Both the position numbers and the translations under genes were made by a program. DNA of 64,000 nucleotides from Winogradskyella forsetii (GTDB lineage: Bacteria > Bacteroidota > Bacteroidia > Flavobacteriales > Flavobacteriaceae). Positions within the stretch are counted from its first letter, which is position 1; the number at the start of each line of letters is the position of its first letter. The stretch is from NCBI RefSeq assembly GCF_013394595.1, contig NZ_CP053348.1, positions 496,001-560,000 on the forward strand, given 5' to 3'. The notes below the pieces were generated by a model. That model worked only from the letters and a program-made list of their open reading frames with translations, was not told the DNA's origin and did no database searches. Positions 1 through 7,917 of the stretch are shown piece by piece.

Positions 1-612
1 CCATTTTAAAACGTCAATAGTATTGTAAATTGCATTGTCAGTATTTGGATGTGCCGCATGGCTAGCGGTTCCTTTTACCTTCGCATCAAAAACGACTAAG
101 CCTTTTTCTGCAACTGCTAATTGCATTAAGGTCGGTTCGCCAACAATAGCTACGTCAATTTTTGGAATGATTTTCAGCATACTGTTCAATCCGTTTGGAC
201 CACTACTTTCTTCTTCAGCAGAAGCGACAATGACCAGGTTATAATTCAGATCTTTTTTGTCGTAAAAATAAGTGAACGTAGCAATTAAAGATACCAAACA
301 TCCGCCTGCATCATTACTGCCCAAACCATATAATTTACCACCTTCAACAATGGCTTTTAAAGGATCCTTGGTATAGCCACTATTTGGTTTTACAGTGTCG
401 TGATGCGAATTTAATAAGAGTGTTGGTTTGCTCTCGTCAAAATATTTATTGGTCGCCCAAATGTTGTGATGGTCTCTTTTGAAAGGGATATGATGTGTTG
501 TAAACCAATTTTCAATGAGCAAAGCTGTATTGTCTTCTTCCGAAGAAAATGACTGTGTCTCTATCAATTGCTTTAGTAAAGCAATGGCATCTTGCGTTAG
601 TTTTTCAATCAT
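1..612 (-). CDS. argE: M20 family N-acyl-amino-acid deacylase (ArgE-like), 3' part outside window
   Basis: The first 204 codons are present; the gene continues beyond the window start. Metallopeptidase M20 features are visible: NSHHDTVKP (first metal His/Asp), GLGSNDAGGC (bridging Asp), ASAEEESSG (catalytic and metal Glu) and VGEPT. Family knowledge: M20 deacylases of arginine clusters remove the acyl group from N-acyl-ornithine or, where an N-acyl-ornithine transcarbamylase is used, from N-acyl-citrulline. Because an argF'-type gene lies two genes upstream, N-acyl-citrulline is the inferred substrate. The start codon overlaps the argB stop (ATGA), so the two are translationally coupled at the end of the arginine operon. 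The acyl group (acetyl or succinyl) cannot be read from this protein. Confidence 0.88.
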   Translation of the reverse strand, partial: MIEKLTQDAIALLKQLIETQSFSSEEDNTALLIENWFTTHHIPFKRDHHNIWATNKYFDESKPTLLLNSHHDTVKPNSGYTKDPLKAIVEGGKLYGLGSNDAGGCLVSLIATFTYFYDKKDLNYNLVIVASAEEESSGPNGLNSMLKIIPKIDVAIVGEPTLMQLAVAEKGLVVFDAKVKGTASHAAHPNTDNAIYNTIDVLKW

Positions 613-1385
613 TGTGTGATGGTTGTGTGTTTGTTTTTGGTATTGAAAAGCATATCTGATGTTCCGATACAAACTTTTTGAACGTTTTGATTTATAGCAT
701 GAAAACAGTTATTTAACTTGGGTAACATGCCTTCGTAAATAATACCGTTTTCGATTAGTGTTTTATAAGTGCCAGTATCGATGTGTTCTATCACAGAATC
801 AGCATTATCGACATCTTGGAGAACACCATTTTTTTCGAAACAATAATACAGTTCTGTGTTATAGGTCGACGCAAAAGCGATGGCGATTTCAGAAGCAATA
901 GTATCTGCATTGGTGTTTAGTAATTGTCCTTTTTCATCATGAGTTATGGCGCAAAACACAGGTGTGATATTGTTTTTTAGTAATACCTCTAAAGTGTCTG
1001 TATTCACTTTTTTAACATCGCCAACAAAGCCATAGTCAATAGTTTTAATCGGTCTTTTTTCAGAAATAATGGTATTACCATCAGCACCAGAAAAACCAAT
1101 CGCATTACAACTATGAGCTTGTAGTTGTGCCACTATGTTTTTGTTGATTTTACCAGCATAAATCATTGTAATAATATCTAAAGTATCGGCATCAGTAATG
1201 CGTCTGCCTTCATTCATTTGAACCGGAATATTCATTTGTTCGGCTAGCTTGGTTGCCAATTTTCCGCCGCCATGGACTAAAATTTTTGGTCCTTTTAAAG
1301 TTGAAAAATCTTTAATGAAGGTTGTTAATGCTGCTTCATTATCGATGATATTACCTCCTATTTTAATGACTTTTAGTGTTTTCAT
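609..1385 (-). CDS. argB: N-acylglutamate kinase
   Basis: The 258-residue amino-acid-kinase-fold protein has the usual length for ArgB. N-terminal KIGGNIIDN and VHGGGKLATKLA form the phosphate and acyl-glutamate loops, and NTNADTIASEIA is the nucleotide-binding segment. It phosphorylates N-acetyl- (or N-succinyl-) glutamate in the second step of arginine synthesis in the cytoplasm. The gene overlaps argE by four bases and lies 141 bp after argF'. Just upstream of the ATG is a CCCAC-GAAA-GCGGG hairpin that resembles hairpins before argF' and proC. In this pathway the acyl group may be succinyl rather than acetyl (see argF'). Confidence 0.93.
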   Translation of the reverse strand: MKTLKVIKIGGNIIDNEAALTTFIKDFSTLKGPKILVHGGGKLATKLAEQMNIPVQMNEGRRITDADTLDIITMIYAGKINKNIVAQLQAHSCNAIGFSGADGNTIISEKRPIKTIDYGFVGDVKKVNTDTLEVLLKNNITPVFCAITHDEKGQLLNTNADTIASEIAIAFASTYNTELYYCFEKNGVLQDVDNADSVIEHIDTGTYKTLIENGIIYEGMLPKLNNCFHAINQNVQKVCIGTSDMLFNTKNKHTTITQ

Positions 1386-1391
1386 CTTATG

Positions 1392-1405
1392 CCCACGAAA
1401 GCGGG
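1392..1405 (-). repeat. start-codon-proximal hairpin repeat (family B), argB
   Basis: A stem CCCAC/GCGGG with a GAAA loop (one A-C mismatch) ends six bases from the argB ATG. It is flanked by the same AAGAT-type context as the hairpins before argF' and proC. It would sit in the 5' leader next to the ribosome binding region. Confidence 0.55.
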
Positions 1406-1483
1406 TATCTTTTTTGTTTTAGACCTATTAGATTTAAAGCACTTTCAGGTCTTACTTTATAATTACGTAATTGTTTCATTTCA

Positions 1484-1514
1484 GACCTATAAGGTTATTG
1501 AAACCTTGCAGGTC
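1484..1514. repeat. dispersed palindromic repeat (family A) copy
   Basis: An inverted repeat of the pattern GACCTRYAAGGTT...AACCTTGYAGGTC lies between argB and argF'. The arms start GACCT and end AGGTC. At least six further copies occur at 2511, 3663, 3710, 10890, 38872 and 41512. Confidence 0.65.
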
Positions 1515-1526
1515 GGTCGTAGTCAT

Positions 1527-2462
1527 TTATAAATTCTCTAAAATCTGCTTGAGCACCACTTGCGCCGCATACGTTCTATTATTCGCTTGCTGAATAACTA
1601 TAGATTGTAAACTGTCTAAAACTGCATCTTCAACCACAACATTTCGTCTTACTGGCAAACAATGCATAAATTTTGCATGACCTAATTTTGCTTTGGTCAT
1701 CATCCAATTTTCATCTTGATTCAATACTTTTCCGTAATCCTTATAGTTGCTCCAGTTTTTTACATATACAAAATCAGCATCCTTTAATGCTTCCTCTTGA
1801 TTGTAATTAATAGGTGTGTCTTTTGTGATTGCTTCGTTTAATTCATATCCTGAAGGATGTGTAATCGTTAAATCAACTTCCAGATTTTGCATCATTTCTA
1901 TAAAGGAATTTGGAACCGCTTGAGGTAAGGCTTTAGGATGTGGTGCCCATGAAATAACTACTTTTGGCATCGCTTTTTCCGTCAATTCTGAAATCGTAAT
2001 AGCATCAGCCAAAGCTTGCAAGGGATGCGCAGTAGCACTTTCCATATTTACTATAGGAACCGTTGCATATTCCTGAAAGTTATTCAATACATATTCTGAT
2101 TCATCTTTTGTTTTATCTTGTAGCGTTGGAAAGGCTCTTACGGCGATAATATCTGCATATTGGGAAATAACCTGAGCAGCTTCTTTAACATGCTCCGATT
2201 TATCCATATTCATTATGGTGCCATCTTCAAATTCTAAATTCCACGCGTCGTTCACATTTAAGATCATCACCTCCATACCTAAGTTTTTCGCTGCTTTTTC
2301 GGTGCTTAAGCGTGTTCTCAAACTCGAATTAAAAAAGAGCATTACTAAGGTTTTGTGTTTTCCTAAATCTTGAAATTCAAAAGGATTCATTTTTAATAAA
2401 ATGGCATCCTTAATGGTTTCTGAAAGGTTAGAAATATCTTTTATTTTGGCGTAGTTTTTCAT
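1527..2462 (-). CDS. argF': N-acyl-L-ornithine transcarbamylase (succinyl type likely)
   Basis: The 311-residue protein has the carbamoyl-phosphate motif as FFNSSLRTR (residues 43-51) instead of the STRTR of ordinary ornithine transcarbamylases, plus HPLQ and the C-terminal HCLPVRRN. From memory it aligns throughout with the Bacteroides fragilis N-succinylornithine transcarbamylase (shared stretches include FFNSSLRTRLST, SWAPHP/TWAPHP and FMHCLPVRRN). The residue that separates acetyl- from succinyl-specific enzymes (Glu92 in the Xanthomonas enzyme, Pro90 in B. fragilis) is Ser89 here, in the segment MDKSEH. Published mutants with Ser, Pro, Val or Ala at that position were succinyl-specific, so N-succinyl-L-ornithine is the inferred substrate. 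It lies between argD and argB and has a hairpin six bases before its ATG. Confidence 0.9.
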   Translation of the reverse strand: MKNYAKIKDISNLSETIKDAILLKMNPFEFQDLGKHKTLVMLFFNSSLRTRLSTEKAAKNLGMEVMILNVNDAWNLEFEDGTIMNMDKSEHVKEAAQVISQYADIIAVRAFPTLQDKTKDESEYVLNNFQEYATVPIVNMESATAHPLQALADAITISELTEKAMPKVVISWAPHPKALPQAVPNSFIEMMQNLEVDLTITHPSGYELNEAITKDTPINYNQEEALKDADFVYVKNWSNYKDYGKVLNQDENWMMTKAKLGHAKFMHCLPVRRNVVVEDAVLDSLQSIVIQQANNRTYAAQVVLKQILENL

Positions 2463-2468
2463 CTTTAG

Positions 2469-2486
2469 TTCCCGCTAAAGTGGGAA
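2469..2486 (-). repeat. start-codon-proximal hairpin repeat (family B), argF'
   Basis: A TTCCCGC/GTGGGAA stem (one G-U) with a TAAA loop is separated from the argF' ATG by the six bases CTAAAG. This is nearly the same arrangement as at proC and argB. Confidence 0.55.
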
Positions 2487-2510
2487 TCTTTTTAATTAAA
2501 CTTAGTTCAA

Positions 2511-2539
2511 ACCTACAAGGTTTTTAAAACCTTGCAGGT
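2511..2539. repeat. dispersed palindromic repeat (family A) running into the argD 3' end
   Basis: Arms ACCTACAAGG and CCTTGCAGGT flank a T/A-rich centre. On the minus strand the repeat encodes the last eight argD residues (TCKVLKTL) and its TAG stop codon. The repeat therefore forms the end of the coding sequence. Confidence 0.7.
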
Positions 2540-3646
2540 GGCTTCAAAAAATACATCAATATGCTTTTTCTGAATCGTTAAAGGTGGAAGAATTCTAATT
2601 AGATTAGGATTTTTAGCACTTCCTGTAAATATGTGATGGTCAAAAATGAGCTTTTTACGTAAATCTGCAATTGGAAAATCGAACTCCAAGCCCAGCATTA
2701 ATCCACGACCTTTAATGGATTTTAACTGAGGCAATGATTTTGCTTTCTCTTGAAAATATTCTGACATAGTTTTAGCATTTTCCATTAATTGTTCTTCTTC
2801 CAAAACGTCTAAAACCGTAATAGTTGCAACGCATGCCAGATGGTTGCCGCCAAAAGTGGTTCCTAATAAGCCAAAAGAGGCTTTAATCGATGGATGAATT
2901 AAAATTCCTCCAACCGGGAAACCATTGCCCATGCCTTTGGCGATAGAAATAATATCTGGAGTAATGTTATGTTTTTGAAATGCAAAAAAGTCGCCAGTTC
3001 TACCAAATCCAGATTGTACTTCGTCTGCAATGAATACTGTGTTATATTGTTTGCAAAGTGTTTCTAGCCCTTTGTAAAATGCTGTGGTACTTTGGTCTAA
3101 GCCACCAACACCTTGAATACATTCTACAATAACAGCACAAGTGTCGTTTTGTTTTAAAATGGTTTCTACACCCTCTAAATCGCCTAATTCCACAAAATCA
3201 ACGTCTTGTTGTGCATTGATGGGTGCCACAATCTTTGGGTTGTCGGTGGCGGCAACCGCAGCAGAAGTTCTACCATGAAATGAGTTTTTAAAAGCTAAAA
3301 CTTTCTTTTTTCCATTATGAAAGGAGGCCAACTTTAAAGCATTTTCATTGGCTTCTGCGCCCGAATTACATAAAAATAATTGATAATCTTTACAACCAGA
3401 TAAGGCTTCAAGTTTATTTGCCAATTCAACTTGCTTCGGATTTTGAATCGCATTGCTATAAAAGCCAAGTTTACTAACTTGATCCGAAATAGCTGCAACA
3501 TATTTCGGGTGGGAATGCCCAATTGAAATCACGGCATGTCCACCATACAGGTCTAAAAATTCTACACCTTTTTCATCATAAACATAAACGTCTTTTGCGC
3601 TTACTGGTGTAATGTCGTATAATGGATAAACATTGAATAAACTCAT
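2513..3646 (-). CDS. argD: N-acyl-ornithine aminotransferase (class III, PLP)
   Basis: The 377-residue class III aminotransferase shows CNSGAEANENALKLA (about 93-107), the FHGRT motif, ADEVQSGFGRTG with the PLP-binding Asp208, and SIAKGMGNG with the catalytic Lys237. It converts N-acyl-glutamate semialdehyde to N-acyl-ornithine using glutamate. The gene follows proC by 99 bp and precedes argF' by 50 bp. Its last eight codons and stop lie inside a palindromic repeat found elsewhere in the window, so the natural C-terminus may have been altered by repeat insertion. The catalytic core looks complete. Confidence 0.93.
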   Translation of the reverse strand: MSLFNVYPLYDITPVSAKDVYVYDEKGVEFLDLYGGHAVISIGHSHPKYVAAISDQVSKLGFYSNAIQNPKQVELANKLEALSGCKDYQLFLCNSGAEANENALKLASFHNGKKKVLAFKNSFHGRTSAAVAATDNPKIVAPINAQQDVDFVELGDLEGVETILKQNDTCAVIVECIQGVGGLDQSTTAFYKGLETLCKQYNTVFIADEVQSGFGRTGDFFAFQKHNITPDIISIAKGMGNGFPVGGILIHPSIKASFGLLGTTFGGNHLACVATITVLDVLEEEQLMENAKTMSEYFQEKAKSLPQLKSIKGRGLMLGLEFDFPIADLRKKLIFDHHIFTGSAKNPNLIRILPPLTIQKKHIDVFFEATCKVLKTL

Positions 3647-3662
3647 ATTGTTATTTCTTTAT

Positions 3663-3690
3663 CCTGCAAGGTTTCAAAAAACCTTGTAGG
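3663..3690. repeat. dispersed palindromic repeat (family A) copy
   Basis: CCTGCAAGGTTT and AAACCTTGTAGG arms form an inverted repeat just upstream of argD. A second copy in the same gap starts 47 bp away. Confidence 0.65.
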
Positions 3691-3709
3691 TATGTTTTTA
3701 ACTCTTATA

Positions 3710-3736
3710 CCTACAAGGTCTCCAAGGCCTTGCAGG
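3710..3736. repeat. dispersed palindromic repeat (family A) copy
   Basis: CCTACAAGG and CCTTGCAGG arms lie immediately after the proC stop codon. This is the second family A copy in the proC-argD gap. Confidence 0.65.
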
Positions 3737-3745
3737 AAAATCCTG

Positions 3746-4546
3746 TTAGATCTGCTCTTTTTTAATATTACTAATCTTATTAAACGAAGCCACCATGCCT
3801 TGAATTAAAGACGAACTCAATCCTTTATGCTCCATTTCATTCAATCCCGTAATGGTGCAACCCATTGGAGTAGTGACGCGGTCTATTTCTTCTTCTGGAT
3901 GGTGTCCATTTGTTATTAATAAATTGGCAGCGCCTTCACTTGTGTACATCGCTAATTCTTGAGCTTCTTTAGCATCAAAACCTAATTGGATTGCGGCTTG
4001 GGTTGTGGCACGAATCAATCGCATCCAAAACGCTATGCCACTGGCACAAACAACAGTTGCAGCTTGCATTTGAGATTCGGGTATCGCTAAAGTATGACCC
4101 AATCTGTTAAAAATAGCTTCTGCAATTGGTATGCGTTTTTTACCTTTTTCATTACTACACATACATGTCATCGATTTACCAACGGCAATCGCAGTGTTTG
4201 GCATAGCGCGAATAATAAAATTATCTTCACCAACTTGCGATTCAATTTTTGGAATCAGAAAGCCTGTGATGGTAGAAATTAATACATGATTTTCCGTTAA
4301 ATGTGATTTTATATCCTTTAAGATATTTTCAAAATGTGCTGGCTGAACTGCAAAAATTAATATATCGGATTGCTGTACGGCTTCGATATTGTCTGTAGTT
4401 AAATGCACATTTTTGTAACCTTCAAATTCCTTGATACCTTCTAAATTTCTTTTGGTTAGATATAAGGTGGTAATGGCATTGTTAGTAATTAAACCTTTTG
4501 CTATGGACTTTCCTAAATTTCCTGTGCCTATGATTGCTATTTTCAT
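3746..4546 (-). CDS. proC: pyrroline-5-carboxylate reductase
   Basis: The 266-residue protein begins with the Rossmann motif IGTGNLGKSIAKGL. It has MPNTAIAVGKSM in the middle and the C-terminal ProC signature around TTPMGCTITGLNEMEHKG. It makes proline from pyrroline-5-carboxylate with NAD(P)H in the cytoplasm. Its place between argC and argD inside an arginine cluster links proline and arginine supply; I believe this order is common in Flavobacteriaceae. Glycine is replaced by Met at TTPMGC (often TTPGGC), which is a modest change. A perfect hairpin repeat lies eight bases before the ATG. Confidence 0.92.
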   Translation of the reverse strand: MKIAIIGTGNLGKSIAKGLITNNAITTLYLTKRNLEGIKEFEGYKNVHLTTDNIEAVQQSDILIFAVQPAHFENILKDIKSHLTENHVLISTITGFLIPKIESQVGEDNFIIRAMPNTAIAVGKSMTCMCSNEKGKKRIPIAEAIFNRLGHTLAIPESQMQAATVVCASGIAFWMRLIRATTQAAIQLGFDAKEAQELAMYTSEGAANLLITNGHHPEEEIDRVTTPMGCTITGLNEMEHKGLSSSLIQGMVASFNKISNIKKEQI

Positions 4547-4554
4547 CTTTAGTG

Positions 4555-4568
4555 ACCGCGACAGCGGT
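4555..4568 (-). repeat. start-codon-proximal hairpin repeat (family B), proC
   Basis: A perfect stem ACCGC/GCGGT with a GACA loop is placed eight bases before the proC ATG. It is followed by the same CTAAAGATG context seen at argF'. Confidence 0.55.
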
Positions 4569-4648
4569 TATCTTATTAATTAAACTTTCTTTATCTAAAA
4601 GCATATCAACTACGCTCTTAATTTATACCTAACAGGTCTGAGTATATG

Positions 4649-5626
4649 TTAAAAATAATTAGCTTTCAATTGTAATCCTTCGGTTTCCTTAAATCCGTAC
4701 ATTAAATTCATGTTTTGAACAGCTTGTCCTGATGCGCCTTTTAATAAATTATCAATGATGCTAGTTACTAATAGTTTATCTTCATGTTTATGCAAATGCA
4801 GGAAACATTTATTGGTGTTTACGACTTGTTTTAGATGAATATCTTCATCCGATATAAAAGTAAAAGCAGCATCTCTATAAAATTTGGAATATAATGCTTT
4901 GGCGTCCTCAAGTGTTCCATCGTATTTGGTATAAAGCGTAGCAAAAATTCCTCTTGAAAAGTTACCACGGTTAGGCATAAAGTTGATGTCAGAATTAAAA
5001 TCAGATTGTAATTGATTGACGGTCTGATTAATCTCTCCTAAATGCTGATGTGTAAAAGCCTTGTAATGCGAAAAGTTATTATCTCTCCACGTAAAATGCG
5101 TGGTCGTCGATAATGACGTTCCAGCGCCTGTGGCTCCTGTTACCGCATTCACATGAACATCGTCTTTTAGTAATTTTGCTTCTGCCAATGGTAATAAGGC
5201 GAGTTGAATTGCTGTGGCAAAACAACCAGGATTAGCGATATAAATCGATTGCTTTATGGCTTCTTTGTTCAGTTCTGGTAATCCATAAATAAAGGTTTTT
5301 CCATTTAAAACTTCATCTTTTGTTAATCTGAAATCATTACTTAAATCAATGATTTTTGTTGCATGAGAAAAACTGTTTTCTTCTAAAAATGATTTTGAAT
5401 TACCATGACCTAAGCACAAAAACAAGACGTCAACATCAGGATTGATTTTACTTGAAAATTCTAACTCTGTAGAACCAATTAAGTCTTGATGTATCTTGCT
5501 GACGTTGTTTCCCGCATTAGATGTGCTGAACACAAAATTGATGTCTACTTTGGAGTGGTGGATTAATAATCTAATCAATTCTCCTGCGGTGTAACCAGCA
5601 CCTCCAATGATACCTGCTTTGATCAT
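4649..5626 (-). CDS. argC: N-acyl-gamma-glutamyl-phosphate reductase
   Basis: The 325-residue protein has the N-terminal nucleotide-binding IIGGAGYTAGELIRLL and the catalytic cysteine in ANPGCFATA (Cys135). The downstream His-containing RGIFATLY region is also present. It reduces N-acyl-glutamyl phosphate to the semialdehyde with NADPH. The start codon overlaps the argG stop (ATGA), which shows operon coupling. Length and motifs are normal for the family. Confidence 0.93.
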   Translation of the reverse strand: MIKAGIIGGAGYTAGELIRLLIHHSKVDINFVFSTSNAGNNVSKIHQDLIGSTELEFSSKINPDVDVLFLCLGHGNSKSFLEENSFSHATKIIDLSNDFRLTKDEVLNGKTFIYGLPELNKEAIKQSIYIANPGCFATAIQLALLPLAEAKLLKDDVHVNAVTGATGAGTSLSTTTHFTWRDNNFSHYKAFTHQHLGEINQTVNQLQSDFNSDINFMPNRGNFSRGIFATLYTKYDGTLEDAKALYSKFYRDAAFTFISDEDIHLKQVVNTNKCFLHLHKHEDKLLVTSIIDNLLKGASGQAVQNMNLMYGFKETEGLQLKANYF

Positions 5627-6873
5627 AATTCTGAATTTACTTGCTGGTATATCTTATTTTGATTGCCAAATATTTTAATAAACCCTTTCGCTTCCTCTGC
5701 GGTCCAACCTTTATTTTCTTCGCCATAACTTCCGAATTTGGCGTTCATTAAATCGTGTTTAGACTTAATGCCATCTAATGAAAAATGATAAGGTTTCAAA
5801 GTCACAATTACATCGCCCGAAACTTTATCTTGACTACTTTGTAAAAAAGCTTCTATGTCTCGCATCACAGGATCTAGATATTGGCCTTCATGCAAATGCA
5901 TACCGTAAAAGCTCGACAAATACTCTTTATGTTGCAGTTGCCATTTGGTTAAGGTGTGCTTTTCTAATAAATGATGTGCTTTGATGGTTATAAGCGCTGC
6001 TGCAGCTTCAAAACCAACACGTCCTTTGATACCAACAATAGTATCTCCAACATGGATATCCCTTCCGATAGCGTAAGCTGAAGCCAGATTATTTAGGACT
6101 TGGATATTGATTTCAGGATTATTTCCAATGCCATTAATAGCTGCTAATTCTCCTTTGGAAAATGATAAGACTACTTTTTCCGGGTCTGAATGTTTTAATT
6201 GAGAAGGATAAGCAGAATCTGGTAATGGCTTTTCAGAAGTTAAGGTTTCTTCCCCACCGACACTTGTTCCCCAAAGTCCTTTATTAATAGAATATTTAGC
6301 TTTGTTCCAAGACATGTCTATTCCGTTTTCAATGAGGTAATCAATTTCTTGCTGTCTGGTTAATTTGCCGTCTCTAATCGGCGTAATGATTTCAATGTCT
6401 GGTGCTAAAGTTTGAAAAATCATATCAAAACGTACTTGGTCATTTCCTGCGCCTGTACTGCCGTGTGCAATATATTTTGCATTGATACTTTTGGCGTATT
6501 GAACAATTTCGATGGCTTGGATAATGCGTTCAGCACTAACGGACAACGGATAGGTGTTGTTTTTAAGGATATTTCCGAAGATTAAATACTTGATGACTTT
6601 GTCATAATATGAGGCGATGGCATCAATATTTTTATAGGTCGAAACGCCCATTTTATAGGCATTACTTTCAATGTTTTTAATTTCTTCAGATGTAAATCCA
6701 CCTGTGTTTACACTTACGGCATGGACATCGTAACCTGCTTTTGATAAACTTACAGCACAATAGGATGTGTCCAATCCTCCACTATAAGCTATGACTAGCT
6801 TTTTTCCTTCTCTGTCGCTATGCGACATTTCTTCCAAGGGAAGAGAATCATCGGAATTATTATTATTTTTCAT
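5623..6873 (-). CDS. argG: argininosuccinate synthase with repeat-derived N-terminal extension
   Basis: The 416-residue ATP pyrophosphatase has the PP-loop SGGLDTS at residues 31-37. Other conserved blocks include YIAHGSTGAGNDQVRF and the citrulline/aspartate-binding regions. It joins citrulline and aspartate, the step after deacylation of N-acyl-citrulline. The first ~24 residues are not typical: they are encoded by two small palindromes (TGTCGC/GCGACA at 6813-6827 and a CTTCC/GGAAG hairpin near 6832-6844). The family normally begins almost directly with the KKLVIAYSGG strand. Met16 (start at 6828) is an alternative start but still leaves part of the extension. The gene overlaps the upstream GNAT gene by 11 bases. 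Confidence 0.92.
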   Translation of the reverse strand: MKNNNNSDDSLPLEEMSHSDREGKKLVIAYSGGLDTSYCAVSLSKAGYDVHAVSVNTGGFTSEEIKNIESNAYKMGVSTYKNIDAIASYYDKVIKYLIFGNILKNNTYPLSVSAERIIQAIEIVQYAKSINAKYIAHGSTGAGNDQVRFDMIFQTLAPDIEIITPIRDGKLTRQQEIDYLIENGIDMSWNKAKYSINKGLWGTSVGGEETLTSEKPLPDSAYPSQLKHSDPEKVVLSFSKGELAAINGIGNNPEINIQVLNNLASAYAIGRDIHVGDTIVGIKGRVGFEAAAALITIKAHHLLEKHTLTKWQLQHKEYLSSFYGMHLHEGQYLDPVMRDIEAFLQSSQDKVSGDVIVTLKPYHFSLDGIKSKHDLMNAKFGSYGEENKGWTAEEAKGFIKIFGNQNKIYQQVNSEL

Positions 6874-7492
6874 TATTATCTTTTTTTAGGAACATGTTTT
6901 GCTTAATAAGTTTTAGTCTCGTCCATACTTTTTTATCGTAATTATGCTCATGCTTTCTTTCTGCTTCTTTTTTAGAAGGATCATACAACATACCCGTACA
7001 TAAGCACATTTTTTGTTCAGTTCTTGTTAAAACATCGAAATTTTTGCAGGTTTGGCAACCTTTCCAGAAGGATTGATCATCTGTTAATTCTGAAAACGTC
7101 ACAGGCTTGTAACCCAATTCACTATTCATTTTCATAACGGCCAATCCTGTTGTGATACTGAAAATTTTAGAATCTGGAAATTTTGTTCTTGAATGGTCAA
7201 AAATCACTTGTTTTATTTTCTTGGCAAGCCCTTGATTTCTAAAATCGGGATGAACGATGAGTCCGGAATTGGCTACAAACTTACCATGACTCCAGGCTTC
7301 GATATAACAGAAACCTGCAAATTTATCGCCGTCTAAAGCGATCACGGCATTGCCATTTTCCATTTTTGTAATGATATACTCTGGTTTTCGTTTGGCAATA
7401 CCAGTACCTCGGACTTTCGCAGCTTCTGCAATGGTTTCGCAAATGAGTTCTGCGTAAATACTATGTGATTTGTCAGCAATAACAATTTTCAT
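6863..7492 (-). CDS. GNAT N-acyltransferase heading the arginine operon (candidate glutamate N-acyltransferase)
   Basis: The 209-residue protein has a GNAT core, with the acetyl-CoA loop HPDFRNQGLAKKI at about 81-93 and a following VMKMNSELGYKPV strand-helix. A cysteine-rich C-terminal segment (Cys146, 149, 163 and 165) could bind zinc. As first gene of the arginine operon, overlapping argG, it is the best candidate for the missing first step, acylation of glutamate (N-acetyl- or N-succinylglutamate synthase). That role comes from position, not from a substrate motif. No other ArgA or ArgJ is seen in the window. Confidence 0.75.
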   Translation of the reverse strand: MKIVIADKSHSIYAELICETIAEAAKVRGTGIAKRKPEYIITKMENGNAVIALDGDKFAGFCYIEAWSHGKFVANSGLIVHPDFRNQGLAKKIKQVIFDHSRTKFPDSKIFSITTGLAVMKMNSELGYKPVTFSELTDDQSFWKGCQTCKNFDVLTRTEQKMCLCTGMLYDPSKKEAERKHEHNYDKKVWTRLKLIKQNMFLKKDNNEK

Positions 7493-7917
7493 TGTGATTG
7501 TTTTTATTAATTATATAATTTTTTTTGTTTTGGAATGAAGAACTGGACACACCTTAGTTCCTAATGTAAATCGTACCCAAAAGGGCGAACACTGCGACTA
7601 TAGCACAAAGTAGGTCGTTTAGTAAATGAAATTACTAAAACTAAAAGTGGAAAAAAATGTGATGAATTGTTCAATGTGAAAAATTAAAATTGATTAACTA
7701 AATGGTTTAAAGTAGCTCCATTAGCGACGTCGCCTGTTGATGAACAAGCGTGTGGGTCTTTCAATTCTATTTCTTTGAATTAACATACTGTAAATTTAGA
7801 ATTATTATTTAATAATGTCCTTAATATCATCCATTTTTTAAAATATTTACGAAATTCTTAATTGTTTCGATTTAAACTGTAAATATTTCACTGATATGCG
7901 ATTTCCATCCCTTTCCA
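7493..7917. promoter_or_regulatory. arginine operon upstream region
   Basis: This 425-bp gap has no convincing gene. It should contain the promoter of the arginine operon, but I found no exact TAnnTTTG box on the minus strand. It holds an 8-bp inverted repeat with a 6-base spacer (7618-7639), a perfect 10-bp palindrome GCGACGTCGC (7724-7733) and a GAACT...AGTTC pair (about 7540-7560). Confidence 0.4.
7618..7639. promoter_or_regulatory. candidate operator (inverted repeat)
   Basis: Perfect arms TTTAGTAA and TTACTAAA are separated by six bases, about 125 bp upstream of the first arginine-operon gene. The symmetry and spacing fit a dimeric repressor or activator site. ArgR is an obvious candidate, but the sequence does not clearly match a known ARG box. 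Confidence 0.35.

Noticed and set aside
7724..7733. GCGACGTCGC palindrome as an operator
   Set aside because: Ten self-complementary bases alone can arise by chance, and no second copy was found near other promoters in the window.
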